Part shown: positions 1 to 6,196 of the stretch, piece after piece
Numbering within the stretch: position 1 is the stretch's first letter
Layout: each line of letters opens with the position of its first letter
Source: Syntrophales bacterium
Lineage (GTDB): Bacteria > Desulfobacterota > Syntrophia > Syntrophales > UBA2251
Assembly: GCA_023230905.1 (NCBI GenBank)
Contig: JALNWL010000129.1
Span: 1 to 7,392 of the forward strand
Reading direction: 5' to 3'
Length of the DNA stretch: 7,392 nucleotides
Position numbers and translations under genes: made by a program
Notes under the pieces: model-generated
Told to the model about the DNA's origin: nothing
What the model saw: the letters and a program-made list of their open reading frames with translations, nothing else
Databases searched by the model: none

Positions 1-2154
1 AAGCGGGATCAGGAAGGCACGGTGCTGGAGAGCCCCGACGACCTCTTCCGGCGCGTCGCCGAGTCCCTGGCCACCGCCGATCGCCGGTTCCGGGGCAAGT
101 CCGACGTCGCCAAGCTCGCGGACGCGTTCTACCGGATGATGACGGATCTCGAGTTTCTCCCCAATTCACCGACCCTGATGAACGCCGGCCGGGAATTGGG
201 CCAGCTTTCCGCCTGTTTCGTCCTGCCCGTCGGCGATTCCATGGAGGAGATTTTCGACGCCGTCAAATTCACCGCTCTGATCCACAAGTCGGGCGGCGGC
301 ACGGGCTTCTCCTTCTCCCGCCTGCGGCCGGCCCAGGACGTCGTGATGACCACGACCGGGATTTCCAGCGGCCCGATCTCGTTCATGCGGGTCTTCGACG
401 TCGCGACAGAAACCATCAAGCAGGGCGGCACGCGGCGCGGCGCCAACATGGCGATCCTGCGGGTCGATCATCCGGACATCATGGACTTCATCATGTGCAA
501 GGCCGACAAGAAGCAGTTGAACAACTTCAACATCTCGGTCGGCCTGACGGAGGCCTTCATGGTCGCCGTCGAAAACGACGAGAACTACGAACTTGTCAAC
601 CCCCGGAACAACGAGGTCACCGGGACGCTCAACGCCCGGAAGGTCTTCCACCGGATCGTCACCCAGGCCTGGGAAAACGGCGAGCCGGGCATGATTTTTC
701 TGGACCGCCTGAACCGCGACAACCCGACGCCCCACATCGGAGAGATCGAGTCGACGAACCCCTGCGGGGAACAGCCGCTCCTGCCCTACGAGTCCTGCAA
801 TCTGGGCTCGATCAACCTGGGGAAAATGGTCGAAGACGGGAAAATCGACTGGGCCCGGCTTAAGGAAGTCGTGCACCTGGCCGTGCATTTTCTCGACAAC
901 GTCGTGGAGATCAACCGCTACCCGCTGCCCCAGATCGAGGCCATGACTTCCGGCAACCGCAAGATCGGCCTGGGCGTCATGGGCTGGGCCGATATGCTGA
1001 TCCTCCTGGGGATTCCCTACGACACCGAAGAGGGCGTGCGGACCGCGGAGAAAGTCATGAAATTTATCCGGGAGGAGGGCCGCCAGGCCTCCCGGGAACT
1101 GGCGAAGCGACGCGGCGCCTTCCCCAATTTCAAGGGATCGGTCTTCGACACGCCGGGCGAGCCGCCTATCCGGAACGCCACCATCACGACGATCGCACCG
1201 ACCGGCACCATTTCGATCATCGCCAACGCCTCGTCCGGCGTGGAGCCGATCTTCGCCGTCTCCTACGTCCGGCAGGTCATGGACAACGACCTCCTGGTGG
1301 AGGTCCATCCCCTGTTCGAGCGGATCGCCCGGGAACGGGGTTTCTATTCGCCGGAGCTGATGCAGCGCATCGCAGAACACGGCACCGTGAAGGACATGGA
1401 GGAAATCCCGGCGGACGTCCGGAGGCTCTTCGTGACCGCCCACGACATCACCCCGGAGATCCACATCGCGATGCAGGCCGCCTTCCAGAAGTACACCGAC
1501 AACGCGGTCAGCAAGACCGTCAACTTCGCGCGGACCGCCACCGTCGAGGACGTCGCCAAGGTGTACCATCTGGCCTACCGCCTGGGCTGCAAGGGCGTCA
1601 CGATCTACCGCGACGGCAGCCGCGACCATCAGGTGCTCTCGACGGGGAGGAAGGACGCGCCGGCGTCCCGTGAGGAGATCGACGCCGAGCGGAAGGCCCT
1701 GAAGCGGGAGCGGCCGCGGGTCCTGAAGGGGTGGACCTACCAGATGCAGACGGGCTGCGGGCCACTGTACGTCACGGTTAACGAGGACAGCACGGGGCTG
1801 TTCGAACTGTTCACCACGATGGGGAAGGCCGGCGGTTGCGCTGCCTCCCAGTGCGAGGCCATCGGGCGCCTGGTTTCCCTGTCCTGGCGCAGCGGATTGC
1901 AGGCGCGGCAGGTCGTCAAGCAGCTCCAAGGCATCTCCTGCCATTCCCCGTCGGGGTTCGGGGAGAACAAGGTCCTGTCCTGCGCCGACGCCGTCGCCAA
2001 GGCGATCCAGGCCCACCTGACGGCTAACGGCGGCGGCAAGGTCAAGGCGAAAACGGCCTTCCTCAAGGGGGCCTGTCCGGACTGCGGCGGCATCGTGGAG
2101 CACGAGGGCGGGTGCGCCGTCTGCCGCATGTGCGGCTACAGCGAGTGCGCGTAG
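1..2154 (+). CDS. nrdJ: Vitamin B12-dependent (class II) ribonucleotide reductase NrdJ, 5'-truncated by the window edge
   Basis: Reduces ribonucleotides to deoxyribonucleotides in the cytoplasm, using adenosylcobalamin to make the active-site thiyl radical, so no oxygen is needed. The frame is open to base 1, and residues before the first ATG (base 22) still fit the family, so the true start is upstream. From remembered Thermotoga maritima NrdJ numbering, roughly 70 residues are missing. Numbering from the base-22 Met: NSPTLMNAG at 48-56; N246-C248-E250 (NPCGEQ), the thiyl-radical loop; C65 and C259, the expected redox pair (C248 to C259 spacing of 11 equals 322 to 333 in T. maritima); PTGTISIIANASSG near 394-407; a TSCPD-type domain near 570-670; and a C-terminal zinc-ribbon/redox tail with cysteines 685, 688, 698, 701, 704 and 709, ending CGYSEC. 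All key residues are intact. It converges on rmuC, 22 bp away. Family assignment is very secure. Confidence 0.96.
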   Translation, partial: KRDQEGTVLESPDDLFRRVAESLATADRRFRGKSDVAKLADAFYRMMTDLEFLPNSPTLMNAGRELGQLSACFVLPVGDSMEEIFDAVKFTALIHKSGGGTGFSFSRLRPAQDVVMTTTGISSGPISFMRVFDVATETIKQGGTRRGANMAILRVDHPDIMDFIMCKADKKQLNNFNISVGLTEAFMVAVENDENYELVNPRNNEVTGTLNARKVFHRIVTQAWENGEPGMIFLDRLNRDNPTPHIGEIESTNPCGEQPLLPYESCNLGSINLGKMVEDGKIDWARLKEVVHLAVHFLDNVVEINRYPLPQIEAMTSGNRKIGLGVMGWADMLILLGIPYDTEEGVRTAEKVMKFIREEGRQASRELAKRRGAFPNFKGSVFDTPGEPPIRNATITTIAPTGTISIIANASSGVEPIFAVSYVRQVMDNDLLVEVHPLFERIARERGFYSPELMQRIAEHGTVKDMEEIPADVRRLFVTAHDITPEIHIAMQAAFQKYTDNAVSKTVNFARTATVEDVAKVYHLAYRLGCKGVTIYRDGSRDHQVLSTGRKDAPASREEIDAERKALKRERPRVLKGWTYQMQTGCGPLYVTVNEDSTGLFELFTTMGKAGGCAASQCEAIGRLVSLSWRSGLQARQVVKQLQGISCHSPSGFGENKVLSCADAVAKAIQAHLTANGGGKVKAKTAFLKGACPDCGGIVEHEGGCAVCRMCGYSECA

Positions 2155-2169
2155 GCGGCGTGACGCGCC
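2154..2169. other. Small GC-rich hairpin between the convergent nrdJ and rmuC stops
   Basis: The 22 bp between the two stop codons contain an imperfect inverted repeat: GGC, one bulged G, GCG, loop TGA, CGC, GCC. A hairpin between convergent genes could help end transcription from either side. Neither strand has a T-tract directly after the stem, so it is not a canonical intrinsic terminator. Both genes may rely on Rho or read through into each other. Confidence 0.25.
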
Positions 2170-2176
2170 GAGAAAA

Positions 2177-3286
2177 TCAGTCCGAATCCCCCGATCCCAA
2201 GGGGATGTCGTCCATCCGGATCTCTGCCGCGGGCGGTTCCGGATGGACGGAAAGCGCGGCCAGCCCCACGGCGATCCGGCTGAGCCGGACGCGCATCTCG
2301 TCCCGGGAATTTCCGAGCATCGTGATGGCCTTCGACAGCCGGCCCTCCAGTTCCTCCTGCAGGGTGCTCATGTCCTGCTGGACGGCCTCCAGGTACGCGG
2401 CCAGTTTTTCGAGGTCGATGTCCCGCCCTGATTTGAGAAGCGTCTGAAAGACCAGCAGCAGGTAAGGGATGAACAGGCTGTAGCCGACGATCGCCACGTT
2501 CATCTGCAGGGCCTCCACCTGGGCGGCGGCGCTGAGATCGAACACGGCGTCCGGAACGGCGGCGACGCCGAAGGGGACGGTCACGCTGGGATCGATATAT
2601 TTCCTGACTTCCCGGGCCTTGGCGAGAACCGCCCGCTCCATCTGACCCTTGATCTGCCGCTGCTCCTCCACGTCCTCGCTCGACTGAAAGGCCTCCAGGA
2701 GGTGCGTCGCCGTCCACTTGCTGTCAATGGGAAGGACCAGGCCGTTGGGGAGCCGAAGGCCAAACTCCACCGTCTTGTTCCCCACTTGGACGTTGCGGGC
2801 CTGCCACTGCGGCGGGAGCTGCGAAAATACCTGTTCGACGATGTTCTCCCCGGCGGCCCCCTTCGAGTGCGTCCCGGCGAGCACCGCCTCGAGGCGCCGG
2901 ATGGAGTCGGCGGTCCGTTCCTCCAGATGCTGGCGCGCCTTGGCTTGGCTGTGCAGCGAGGCCAGGGTCTCCTGGGCCGCGCCGAGCCCCGAACGGATGG
3001 ACGCCGCCGTTTCCGCGAGTCCCTGTGCCACCGAGCCCGTCTCGGCCAGCCGACTCTCCAGCGCCATCATCTGCACGCCCGCCCGGCCCTGGTCACGCTC
3101 CACGGTGGCGATGCGCTCGCCGAGCCCCCGCAGATCGGACTGCAGGGCCCCCAGGGTCTGCGTCAGGGTCGAAAGCGGACCGAGGAGCACGGAGATGTCC
3201 TGCGGTTTCCGGAGCGCCAGCAGCAGGACCACGACGATCAGCAGCAACGCCAAGACGACGATGGCCCCCCAAACGGCAGTGGACAT
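2177..3286 (-). CDS. rmuC: RmuC family DNA recombination protein (membrane-anchored coiled coil with nuclease-like domain)
   Basis: RmuC proteins limit recombination at inverted repeats and are predicted PD-(D/E)XK-type nucleases; their exact substrate is not settled. The product is 369 residues, shorter than E. coli RmuC (about 475). Order: a short N-terminus, one strong membrane helix at about 6-25, a coiled-coil/heptad stretch at about 38-135, then the conserved RmuC domain at about 141-320. The domain has GEN at 146-148, E151, E174 in VEFGLRLPNG, and the D188-S-K190 signature in LPIDSK. The acidic tail (about 345-369) is low-complexity. The frame is open for 25 codons further upstream, but the ATG at 3286 is chosen because AAGGAGG lies 10 nt before it and the membrane helix follows at once. 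It lies 105 bp behind the porin-like gene on the same strand, so it may be read from that transcript, though a shared function is not evident. Confidence 0.9.
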   Translation of the reverse strand: MSTAVWGAIVVLALLLIVVVLLLALRKPQDISVLLGPLSTLTQTLGALQSDLRGLGERIATVERDQGRAGVQMMALESRLAETGSVAQGLAETAASIRSGLGAAQETLASLHSQAKARQHLEERTADSIRRLEAVLAGTHSKGAAGENIVEQVFSQLPPQWQARNVQVGNKTVEFGLRLPNGLVLPIDSKWTATHLLEAFQSSEDVEEQRQIKGQMERAVLAKAREVRKYIDPSVTVPFGVAAVPDAVFDLSAAAQVEALQMNVAIVGYSLFIPYLLLVFQTLLKSGRDIDLEKLAAYLEAVQQDMSTLQEELEGRLSKAITMLGNSRDEMRVRLSRIAVGLAALSVHPEPPAAEIRMDDIPLGSGDSD

Positions 3287-3391
3287 GACGGGCTTTCCTC
3301 CTTCAATGCCGGTCCTCCGGGGGCGCCGCAGCGGATCGTCCCCGACAACCCGAGACCGCACGATGCGTGCATAGCACGTTCGGGGCTTTTT
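3287..3391 (-). other. Leader between the porin-like gene and rmuC, rich in short inverted repeats
   Basis: This 105-bp gap follows the porin-like gene's stop and holds the rmuC ribosome binding site (AAGGAGG, 3297-3303). On the minus strand it starts with an A-run, then GCCCCGA, a CGTGC-TAT-GCACG dyad (about 3366-3378), and later TCGGG and TCGGGG blocks that can pair with the first CCCCGA. It may fold, but the sequence alone does not show which structure dominates. I see no convincing -35/-10 pair and no minus-strand T-tract, so it could be either an intra-operon spacer or an rmuC leader. Confidence 0.3.
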
Positions 3392-4243
3392 TTAAAAGCT
3401 GAAACTCGCCGTGATCCCGCCGACCCAGAAATCACCGTCACGGTCGGCAGGCGGACCGCCCTTCAGGCCCAGCCCTCTCATCTCGTCCCTTGCGTCGCGG
3501 GTCAGGGGAAAGATGTAGGAGAGGGCCGGCGTGAGGGTGATGCGGTCGGTCACCTTGACAGGCAGGCTCGCCGAAACGGTCCCGTCGTGAAAATTCCTGA
3601 ACTTGTCGTCGGTCGCCACGCCGTCGCCGTCGTACTTTGGATAGGTGTCGGCGTCGGTGCTCAGCAGATAACTTGCCGCGGCCGACAGCTTCAGGGACAC
3701 CGCCTTGCCCAATTCGAACACGTGGGACACGCCGAGCAGAAAATACCAGTTCCGGTAGTGGGCGAACTCCCAGTAGACCGTCAGCGTGGGCGTCAAGGGC
3801 ACGTTGAGGGAGACGGTCGCAAAGAGCTCCTGCGAATCTTTCCGGTCCGCCGCGTCTTCGTTGACGGCGGCTAAGCCGCAGTAGACGTAACCGCCGCCCA
3901 GGGTGAACCGGTCCAGCGTCCTCGCGTAGGAAAGGGTCAGGTCCGTTTCGTTCCAGTTCGCCGCGTGGGAATCGTCTCCGGGTTGCGCGTACGGGTTCGT
4001 ATCCAGGTTCCCCCAGAGGTTGGCGGAAAGGCCCCTGTAGCCGACGGTCACCGATGGCTGGATGACAACGCTGTGACGGCTGGACTCGTACCCTCGCCAG
4101 ATGTACTGATTCAGAACGCCGACGGATACCTCGCCGGCAGGCGCGGCCGCTTCGGCAAAAAGCGGCGCCGCCGGGACGGCGAGCGCCGCGACGATGAGAA
4201 GACCCGTCCGGGCTATCCTGCATACTCGTTTGAAACAGTTCAT
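3392..4243 (-). CDS. Outer-membrane beta-barrel protein, TorF/Gcw_chp-like putative porin
   Basis: Probably an outer-membrane channel; its substrate is not known, and the position behind amt-glnK suggests a link to ammonium or nitrogen uptake (inference). The 283-residue product has a clear signal peptide: basic start (K5, R6, R9, R12), hydrophobic core at about 14-26, and likely cleavage after A30 or A32. The mature part alternates polar and apolar residues in strand-like blocks, starting with VGVLNQYIWRGYE and VVIQPSVTVGYRGLSANLWG, a pattern typical of the TIGR02001/PF09694 type. It ends in Phe (ITASFSF), the usual C-terminal signal for barrel assembly. The frame is open for 13 more codons upstream, but the ATG at 4243 is chosen because AAGGAG sits 8 nt before it and it starts the signal peptide directly. 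A barrel location is well supported; the exact family is moderate. Confidence 0.8.
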   Translation of the reverse strand: MNCFKRVCRIARTGLLIVAALAVPAAPLFAEAAAPAGEVSVGVLNQYIWRGYESSRHSVVIQPSVTVGYRGLSANLWGNLDTNPYAQPGDDSHAANWNETDLTLSYARTLDRFTLGGGYVYCGLAAVNEDAADRKDSQELFATVSLNVPLTPTLTVYWEFAHYRNWYFLLGVSHVFELGKAVSLKLSAAASYLLSTDADTYPKYDGDGVATDDKFRNFHDGTVSASLPVKVTDRITLTPALSYIFPLTRDARDEMRGLGLKGGPPADRDGDFWVGGITASFSF

Positions 4244-4282
4244 GTGCGCATCTCCTTTAGGGTTTATTCCGGCGTTTGTCAA

Positions 4283-4316
4283 GGCGCGCGGGGCGGCCGT
4301 TTCGCCCCTCCGCGCC
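4283..4316 (-). other. Strong GC-rich hairpin in the glnK to porin gap
   Basis: In the 96 bp between glnK and the porin-like gene, two nested stems can form: GGCGCG with CGCGCC outside and GGGGCG with CGCCCC inside, separated by a small GA/G internal loop and closed by a 7-nt loop. No T-tract follows, so it is not a standard terminator. It could stabilise the upstream amt-glnK mRNA, mark a processing site, or reduce read-through so that the porin is made at a different level. The bases TTGACA follow on the minus strand (4282 to 4277), but no matching -10 box precedes the ribosome binding site. Confidence 0.4.
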
Positions 4317-4339
4317 GCCGGGCTTCGGAGCGGGGCGGT

Positions 4340-4687
4340 TCAGCCGATGGCGACGCCGCCCCGCTCGCCGGAACTGATCCGGATGCAGTCGGCCAGGTCG
4401 AGGACAAAAATCTTGCCGTCCCCGACCTGGCCCTCTTCGGCTTTGGCCCCCTGGCTGATGGCGGCGATCGTCGGCTCCACGAAGGCCTCATTCACGGCAA
4501 TGTCGAGCCGGATCTTGCGGAGGAGACCGCCGACCTCCTTCGCTCCCCGGTAGATTTCGGTATGTCCCTTCTGCCGCCCCTGGCCGAGCACGTTGGTGAC
4601 GGTCATCAAATTGACGTCCACCGCTTCCAGGGCTTGCTTGACTTCCTCCAGGCGGTGCGGCTGGATGATCGCGACGATGTATTTCAT
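4340..4687 (-). CDS. glnK: P-II nitrogen regulatory protein (GlnK type), lacking the Tyr51 uridylylation site
   Basis: Trimeric cytoplasmic signal protein that reads ATP/ADP and 2-oxoglutarate and, when paired with Amt, docks on the channel and plugs it when nitrogen is plentiful. Length is 115 residues (family about 112). The N-terminus MKYIVAIIQPHRLEEVKQAL, GQGRQKGHTEIYRGA (35-49) and the GDGKIFV loop (89-95) are diagnostic. T-loop Arg47, which enters the Amt pore in the E. coli complex, is kept. The classical uridylylated Tyr51 is Glu51 (YRGAKE instead of YRGAEY), although Tyr46 is present. Near the C-terminus the usual RIR is RIS: Arg103 aligns with E. coli Arg101, but Ser105 takes the place of Arg103. 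The start is clear: TAGGAGG lies 8 nt before the ATG. It sits 12 bp behind amt, the reverse of the common glnK-amtB order. GlnK rather than GlnB is inferred from this pairing. Confidence 0.94.
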   Translation of the reverse strand: MKYIVAIIQPHRLEEVKQALEAVDVNLMTVTNVLGQGRQKGHTEIYRGAKEVGGLLRKIRLDIAVNEAFVEPTIAAISQGAKAEEGQVGDGKIFVLDLADCIRISSGERGGVAIG

Positions 4688-4695
4688 GGTCTGGT

Positions 4696-4702
4696 CCTCC
4701 TA
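4696..4702 (-). promoter_or_regulatory. glnK ribosome binding site overlapping the amt stop codon
   Basis: The sequence TAGGAGG contains the amt stop codon (TAG, 4702 to 4700) as its first three bases and is followed by 8 nt to the glnK ATG. Ribosomes ending on amt therefore stand on the glnK initiation site. This implies translational coupling and one shared mRNA for channel and regulator. Confidence 0.75.
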
Positions 4703-5935
4703 TTCGATGACGGTGTAGGCCGATTCGCTCTGCTGGGTGAGGTCGAGGCCGACGATCTCGTCCTGCTTTTCCACCCGCATTCCGATCCATCCGTCCACGA
4801 CCTTGAAAAGGATCCAGGTCATGACCGCGGCAAAGATCGGCGCGATGACGACCAGGAGCAGTTGGACGAGCAGTTGTCTGGGGTTGCCGAAAAAGAGCCC
4901 GTTCGCCCCGGCGGCGTTGATCGCCTTTTCGGCGAACAGGCCCGTGGCGATCGTTCCCCAGATGCCGCCCACGCCGTGGACGCCGAATGCGTCGAGGGCG
5001 TCGTCGTACCCGAGTTTCGCCTTGAGCCAGACGACGGCCACGTAGCAGAAGACGGCGACCAGCATGCCGATGAGGATCGCGTTCATCGCGTTGACGAAAC
5101 CGCAGGCCGGGGTGATCGCGACGAGTCCCGCGACGGCCCCGGTCACAACCCCGAGGACCGTGGGCGCCCCATGGTGCCGCCATTCGATGAGCGCCCAGGT
5201 GAAGCCCGCCGCCGCCGTGGCGACGTGCGTCGTCACGAAGGCGTTTGCGGCGAGTTCATTCGCCCCCAGGGCGCTGCCGGCGTTGAAGCCGAACCAGCCG
5301 AACCAGAGGAGCGCCGCCCCCAGAACCGTGTAGGGGAGGTTGTGCGGCCGGAACGGCCGCGAATCGTACCCGCACCGTTTCCCCAGCAGAATCGCGAGCG
5401 TCAGGGCGGAAACCCCGGAACTCACGTGGACGACGATGCCGCCGGCGAAATCGAGGGCCCCGAGGCCCCGGAGCCAGCCGCCCGACCCCCAGACCCAGTG
5501 GGCGAGCGGATCGTAGACCAGGGTCGACCACAGGAGGGTGAAGATCAGAAAGGCCGAAAATTTCATCCGCTCCGCGAACGCGCCGATGATGAGCGCCGGG
5601 GTGATGATCGCGAACATCGCCTGAAAGATCATGAAGACCTGGTGCGGAAGGGTCGCCGCGTAATCGGCGTTCGGCTGCCCGCCGACGGAATGGAGGCCGG
5701 CCCACTTCAGGCTGCCGATGATTCCGCACCCCGTATCGGGCCCGAAGGCGAGCGAATAGCCGAACAGGACCCACTGCAGGCTGATGACGCAGACGATGAT
5801 GAAACACTGCATCAAAATGGACAGAACGTTTTTCCTCCGCACCAGGCCGCCGTAAAAAAAGGCCAGGCCGGGGATCGTCATGCCCAGAACGAGGACCGAC
5901 GACATGAGAATCCACGCTGTATCTCCCGTATTCAT
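4700..5935 (-). CDS. amt: Ammonium channel of the Amt/Mep/Rh family
   Basis: Inner-membrane trimeric channel that imports ammonium when it is scarce. The 411 residues have the usual 11-helix hydrophobicity and no separate signal peptide. E. coli AmtB equivalents, counted from the chosen start: Phe gate F108 and F217 (GWFGFNAGSA), W149, D162 in LDFAGG, and the pore histidines H170 (IVVH) and H320 (FGVHGVGG). AERMKFSAFL (121-130) and the C-terminal tail GMRVEKQDEIVGLDL...SAY, which takes part in P-II control in AmtB, are also intact. Two ATGs compete. The one at 5944 is only 2 nt from the Shine-Dalgarno sequence AAGGGAGG, too close to work well; the one at 5935 is 11 nt away and gives the family-like start MNTGDTAWIL, so it is preferred. 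It is first in an amt-glnK-porin unit and has a sigma-54 promoter upstream. Confidence 0.95.
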   Translation of the reverse strand: MNTGDTAWILMSSVLVLGMTIPGLAFFYGGLVRRKNVLSILMQCFIIVCVISLQWVLFGYSLAFGPDTGCGIIGSLKWAGLHSVGGQPNADYAATLPHQVFMIFQAMFAIITPALIIGAFAERMKFSAFLIFTLLWSTLVYDPLAHWVWGSGGWLRGLGALDFAGGIVVHVSSGVSALTLAILLGKRCGYDSRPFRPHNLPYTVLGAALLWFGWFGFNAGSALGANELAANAFVTTHVATAAAGFTWALIEWRHHGAPTVLGVVTGAVAGLVAITPACGFVNAMNAILIGMLVAVFCYVAVVWLKAKLGYDDALDAFGVHGVGGIWGTIATGLFAEKAINAAGANGLFFGNPRQLLVQLLLVVIAPIFAAVMTWILFKVVDGWIGMRVEKQDEIVGLDLTQQSESAYTVIE

Positions 5936-5946
5936 GATGATCATGA

Positions 5947-5954
5947 CCTCCCTT
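5947..5954 (-). promoter_or_regulatory. amt ribosome binding site
   Basis: AAGGGAGG precedes two in-frame ATGs. The spacing is 2 nt to the first (5944) and 11 nt to the second (5935). The larger spacing is long but workable, so this site argues for the downstream start. Directly 5' of it is a CCGAA-ATCA-TTCGG hairpin. Confidence 0.65.
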
Positions 5955-5955
5955 G

Positions 5956-5969
5956 CCGAATGATTTCGG
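5956..5969 (-). other. Small hairpin just 5' of the amt ribosome binding site
   Basis: CCGAA, loop ATCA, TTCGG form a perfect 5-bp stem in the amt leader, ending one base before the Shine-Dalgarno sequence. Further upstream in the same leader, 5986-5997 is a perfect 12-bp palindrome, GCCGGCGCCGGC. The roughly 80-nt leader is therefore likely structured; whether this affects translation cannot be seen from the sequence. Confidence 0.35.
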
Positions 5970-6026
5970 GTTTACCGCCCGCCGGGCCGGCGCCGGCTGC
6001 GGGGTCCCCGTTTGTCCTGCCAGGAG

Positions 6027-6043
6027 AGCAAGACCGGTGCCAA
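6027..6043 (-). promoter_or_regulatory. Sigma-54 (RpoN) -24/-12 promoter of amt
   Basis: The minus strand reads TTGGCACCGGTCTTGCT, matching every defined base of TTGGCAC-N5-TTGCW, with the required GG and GC pairs in correct spacing. Transcription should start near 6016, giving a leader of about 80 nt to the amt start codon. Sigma-54 promoters need an ATP-hydrolysing enhancer-binding protein, commonly NtrC for amt-glnK genes. Strand, distance and gene all agree with this role. Confidence 0.88.
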
Positions 6044-6060
6044 GGGAGAACACCTCGTTG

Positions 6061-6073
6061 TAACCTCTTGAAT
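6061..6073 (-). promoter_or_regulatory. IHF-like DNA-bending site between promoter and upstream sites
   Basis: The minus strand reads ATTCAAGAGGTTA, one mismatch from the IHF consensus WATCARNNNNTTR, within an AT-rich patch. Its centre is about 51 bp before the predicted start site, between the sigma-54 element and the palindromic upstream sites, where IHF often loops DNA to bring activators to the polymerase. A one-mismatch match to a loose consensus may be chance. Confidence 0.35.
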
Positions 6074-6131
6074 TTGAATGCACTTATGAAGATTCGCGGG
6101 GTCGCGTCCGATAGGGTTTCCTCGAGAGACC

Positions 6132-6143
6132 GGACAAATTTGT
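6132..6143. promoter_or_regulatory. Upstream operator-like palindrome, copy 1
   Basis: GGACAAATTTGT holds the perfect palindrome ACAAATTTGT and with its two following bases extends to a 14-bp near-palindrome with one mismatched pair. The centre is about 121 bp before the predicted amt start site. An identical copy lies 53 bp farther upstream, in the same orientation, and both are followed by a T-run two bases later. This looks like a binding site for a dimeric activator; it does not match the usual NtrC (GCAC...GTGC) or NifA (TGT-N10-ACA) sites. Confidence 0.55.
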
Positions 6144-6184
6144 TCTTTTTCTCTGCCGGATTACGGAAGCGTGGCTTTATTTTA

Positions 6185-6196
6185 GGACAAATTTGT
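6185..6196. promoter_or_regulatory. Upstream operator-like palindrome, copy 2
   Basis: Second exact copy of GGACAAATTTGT, centred about 174 bp before the predicted amt start site. The 53-bp step from copy 1 equals about five turns of B-DNA, so both face the same side of the helix. That is the expected arrangement for two activator dimers acting together at a sigma-54 promoter. Confidence 0.55.

Noticed and set aside
166..2103. A 645-codon open frame antisense to nrdJ
   Set aside because: It is the complement of a fully conserved, high-GC reductase gene. Its translation is Asp/Arg/Val/Gly-rich with no domain pattern, which is typical of shadow frames in GC-rich DNA.
3362..3393. Plus-strand terminator-like sequence: CGTGC-ATA-GCACG followed by TTCGGGGC and a run of seven T
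   Set aside because: The T-run is on the plus strand, but no plus-strand gene ends here, and an 8-base gap separates stem and T-run. On the minus strand it is only an A-run after the porin stop.
4260..4282. A sigma-70 promoter for the porin gene starting from TTGACA (minus strand, 4282 to 4277)
   Set aside because: At the right spacing the -10 position reads TAAAGG and overlaps the ribosome binding site, leaving no room for a leader.
6132..6196. The repeated GGACAAATTTGT as ends of a small mobile element
   Set aside because: The copies are only 53 bp apart and enclose no coding sequence, and their palindromic core with helical phasing fits protein-binding sites better.
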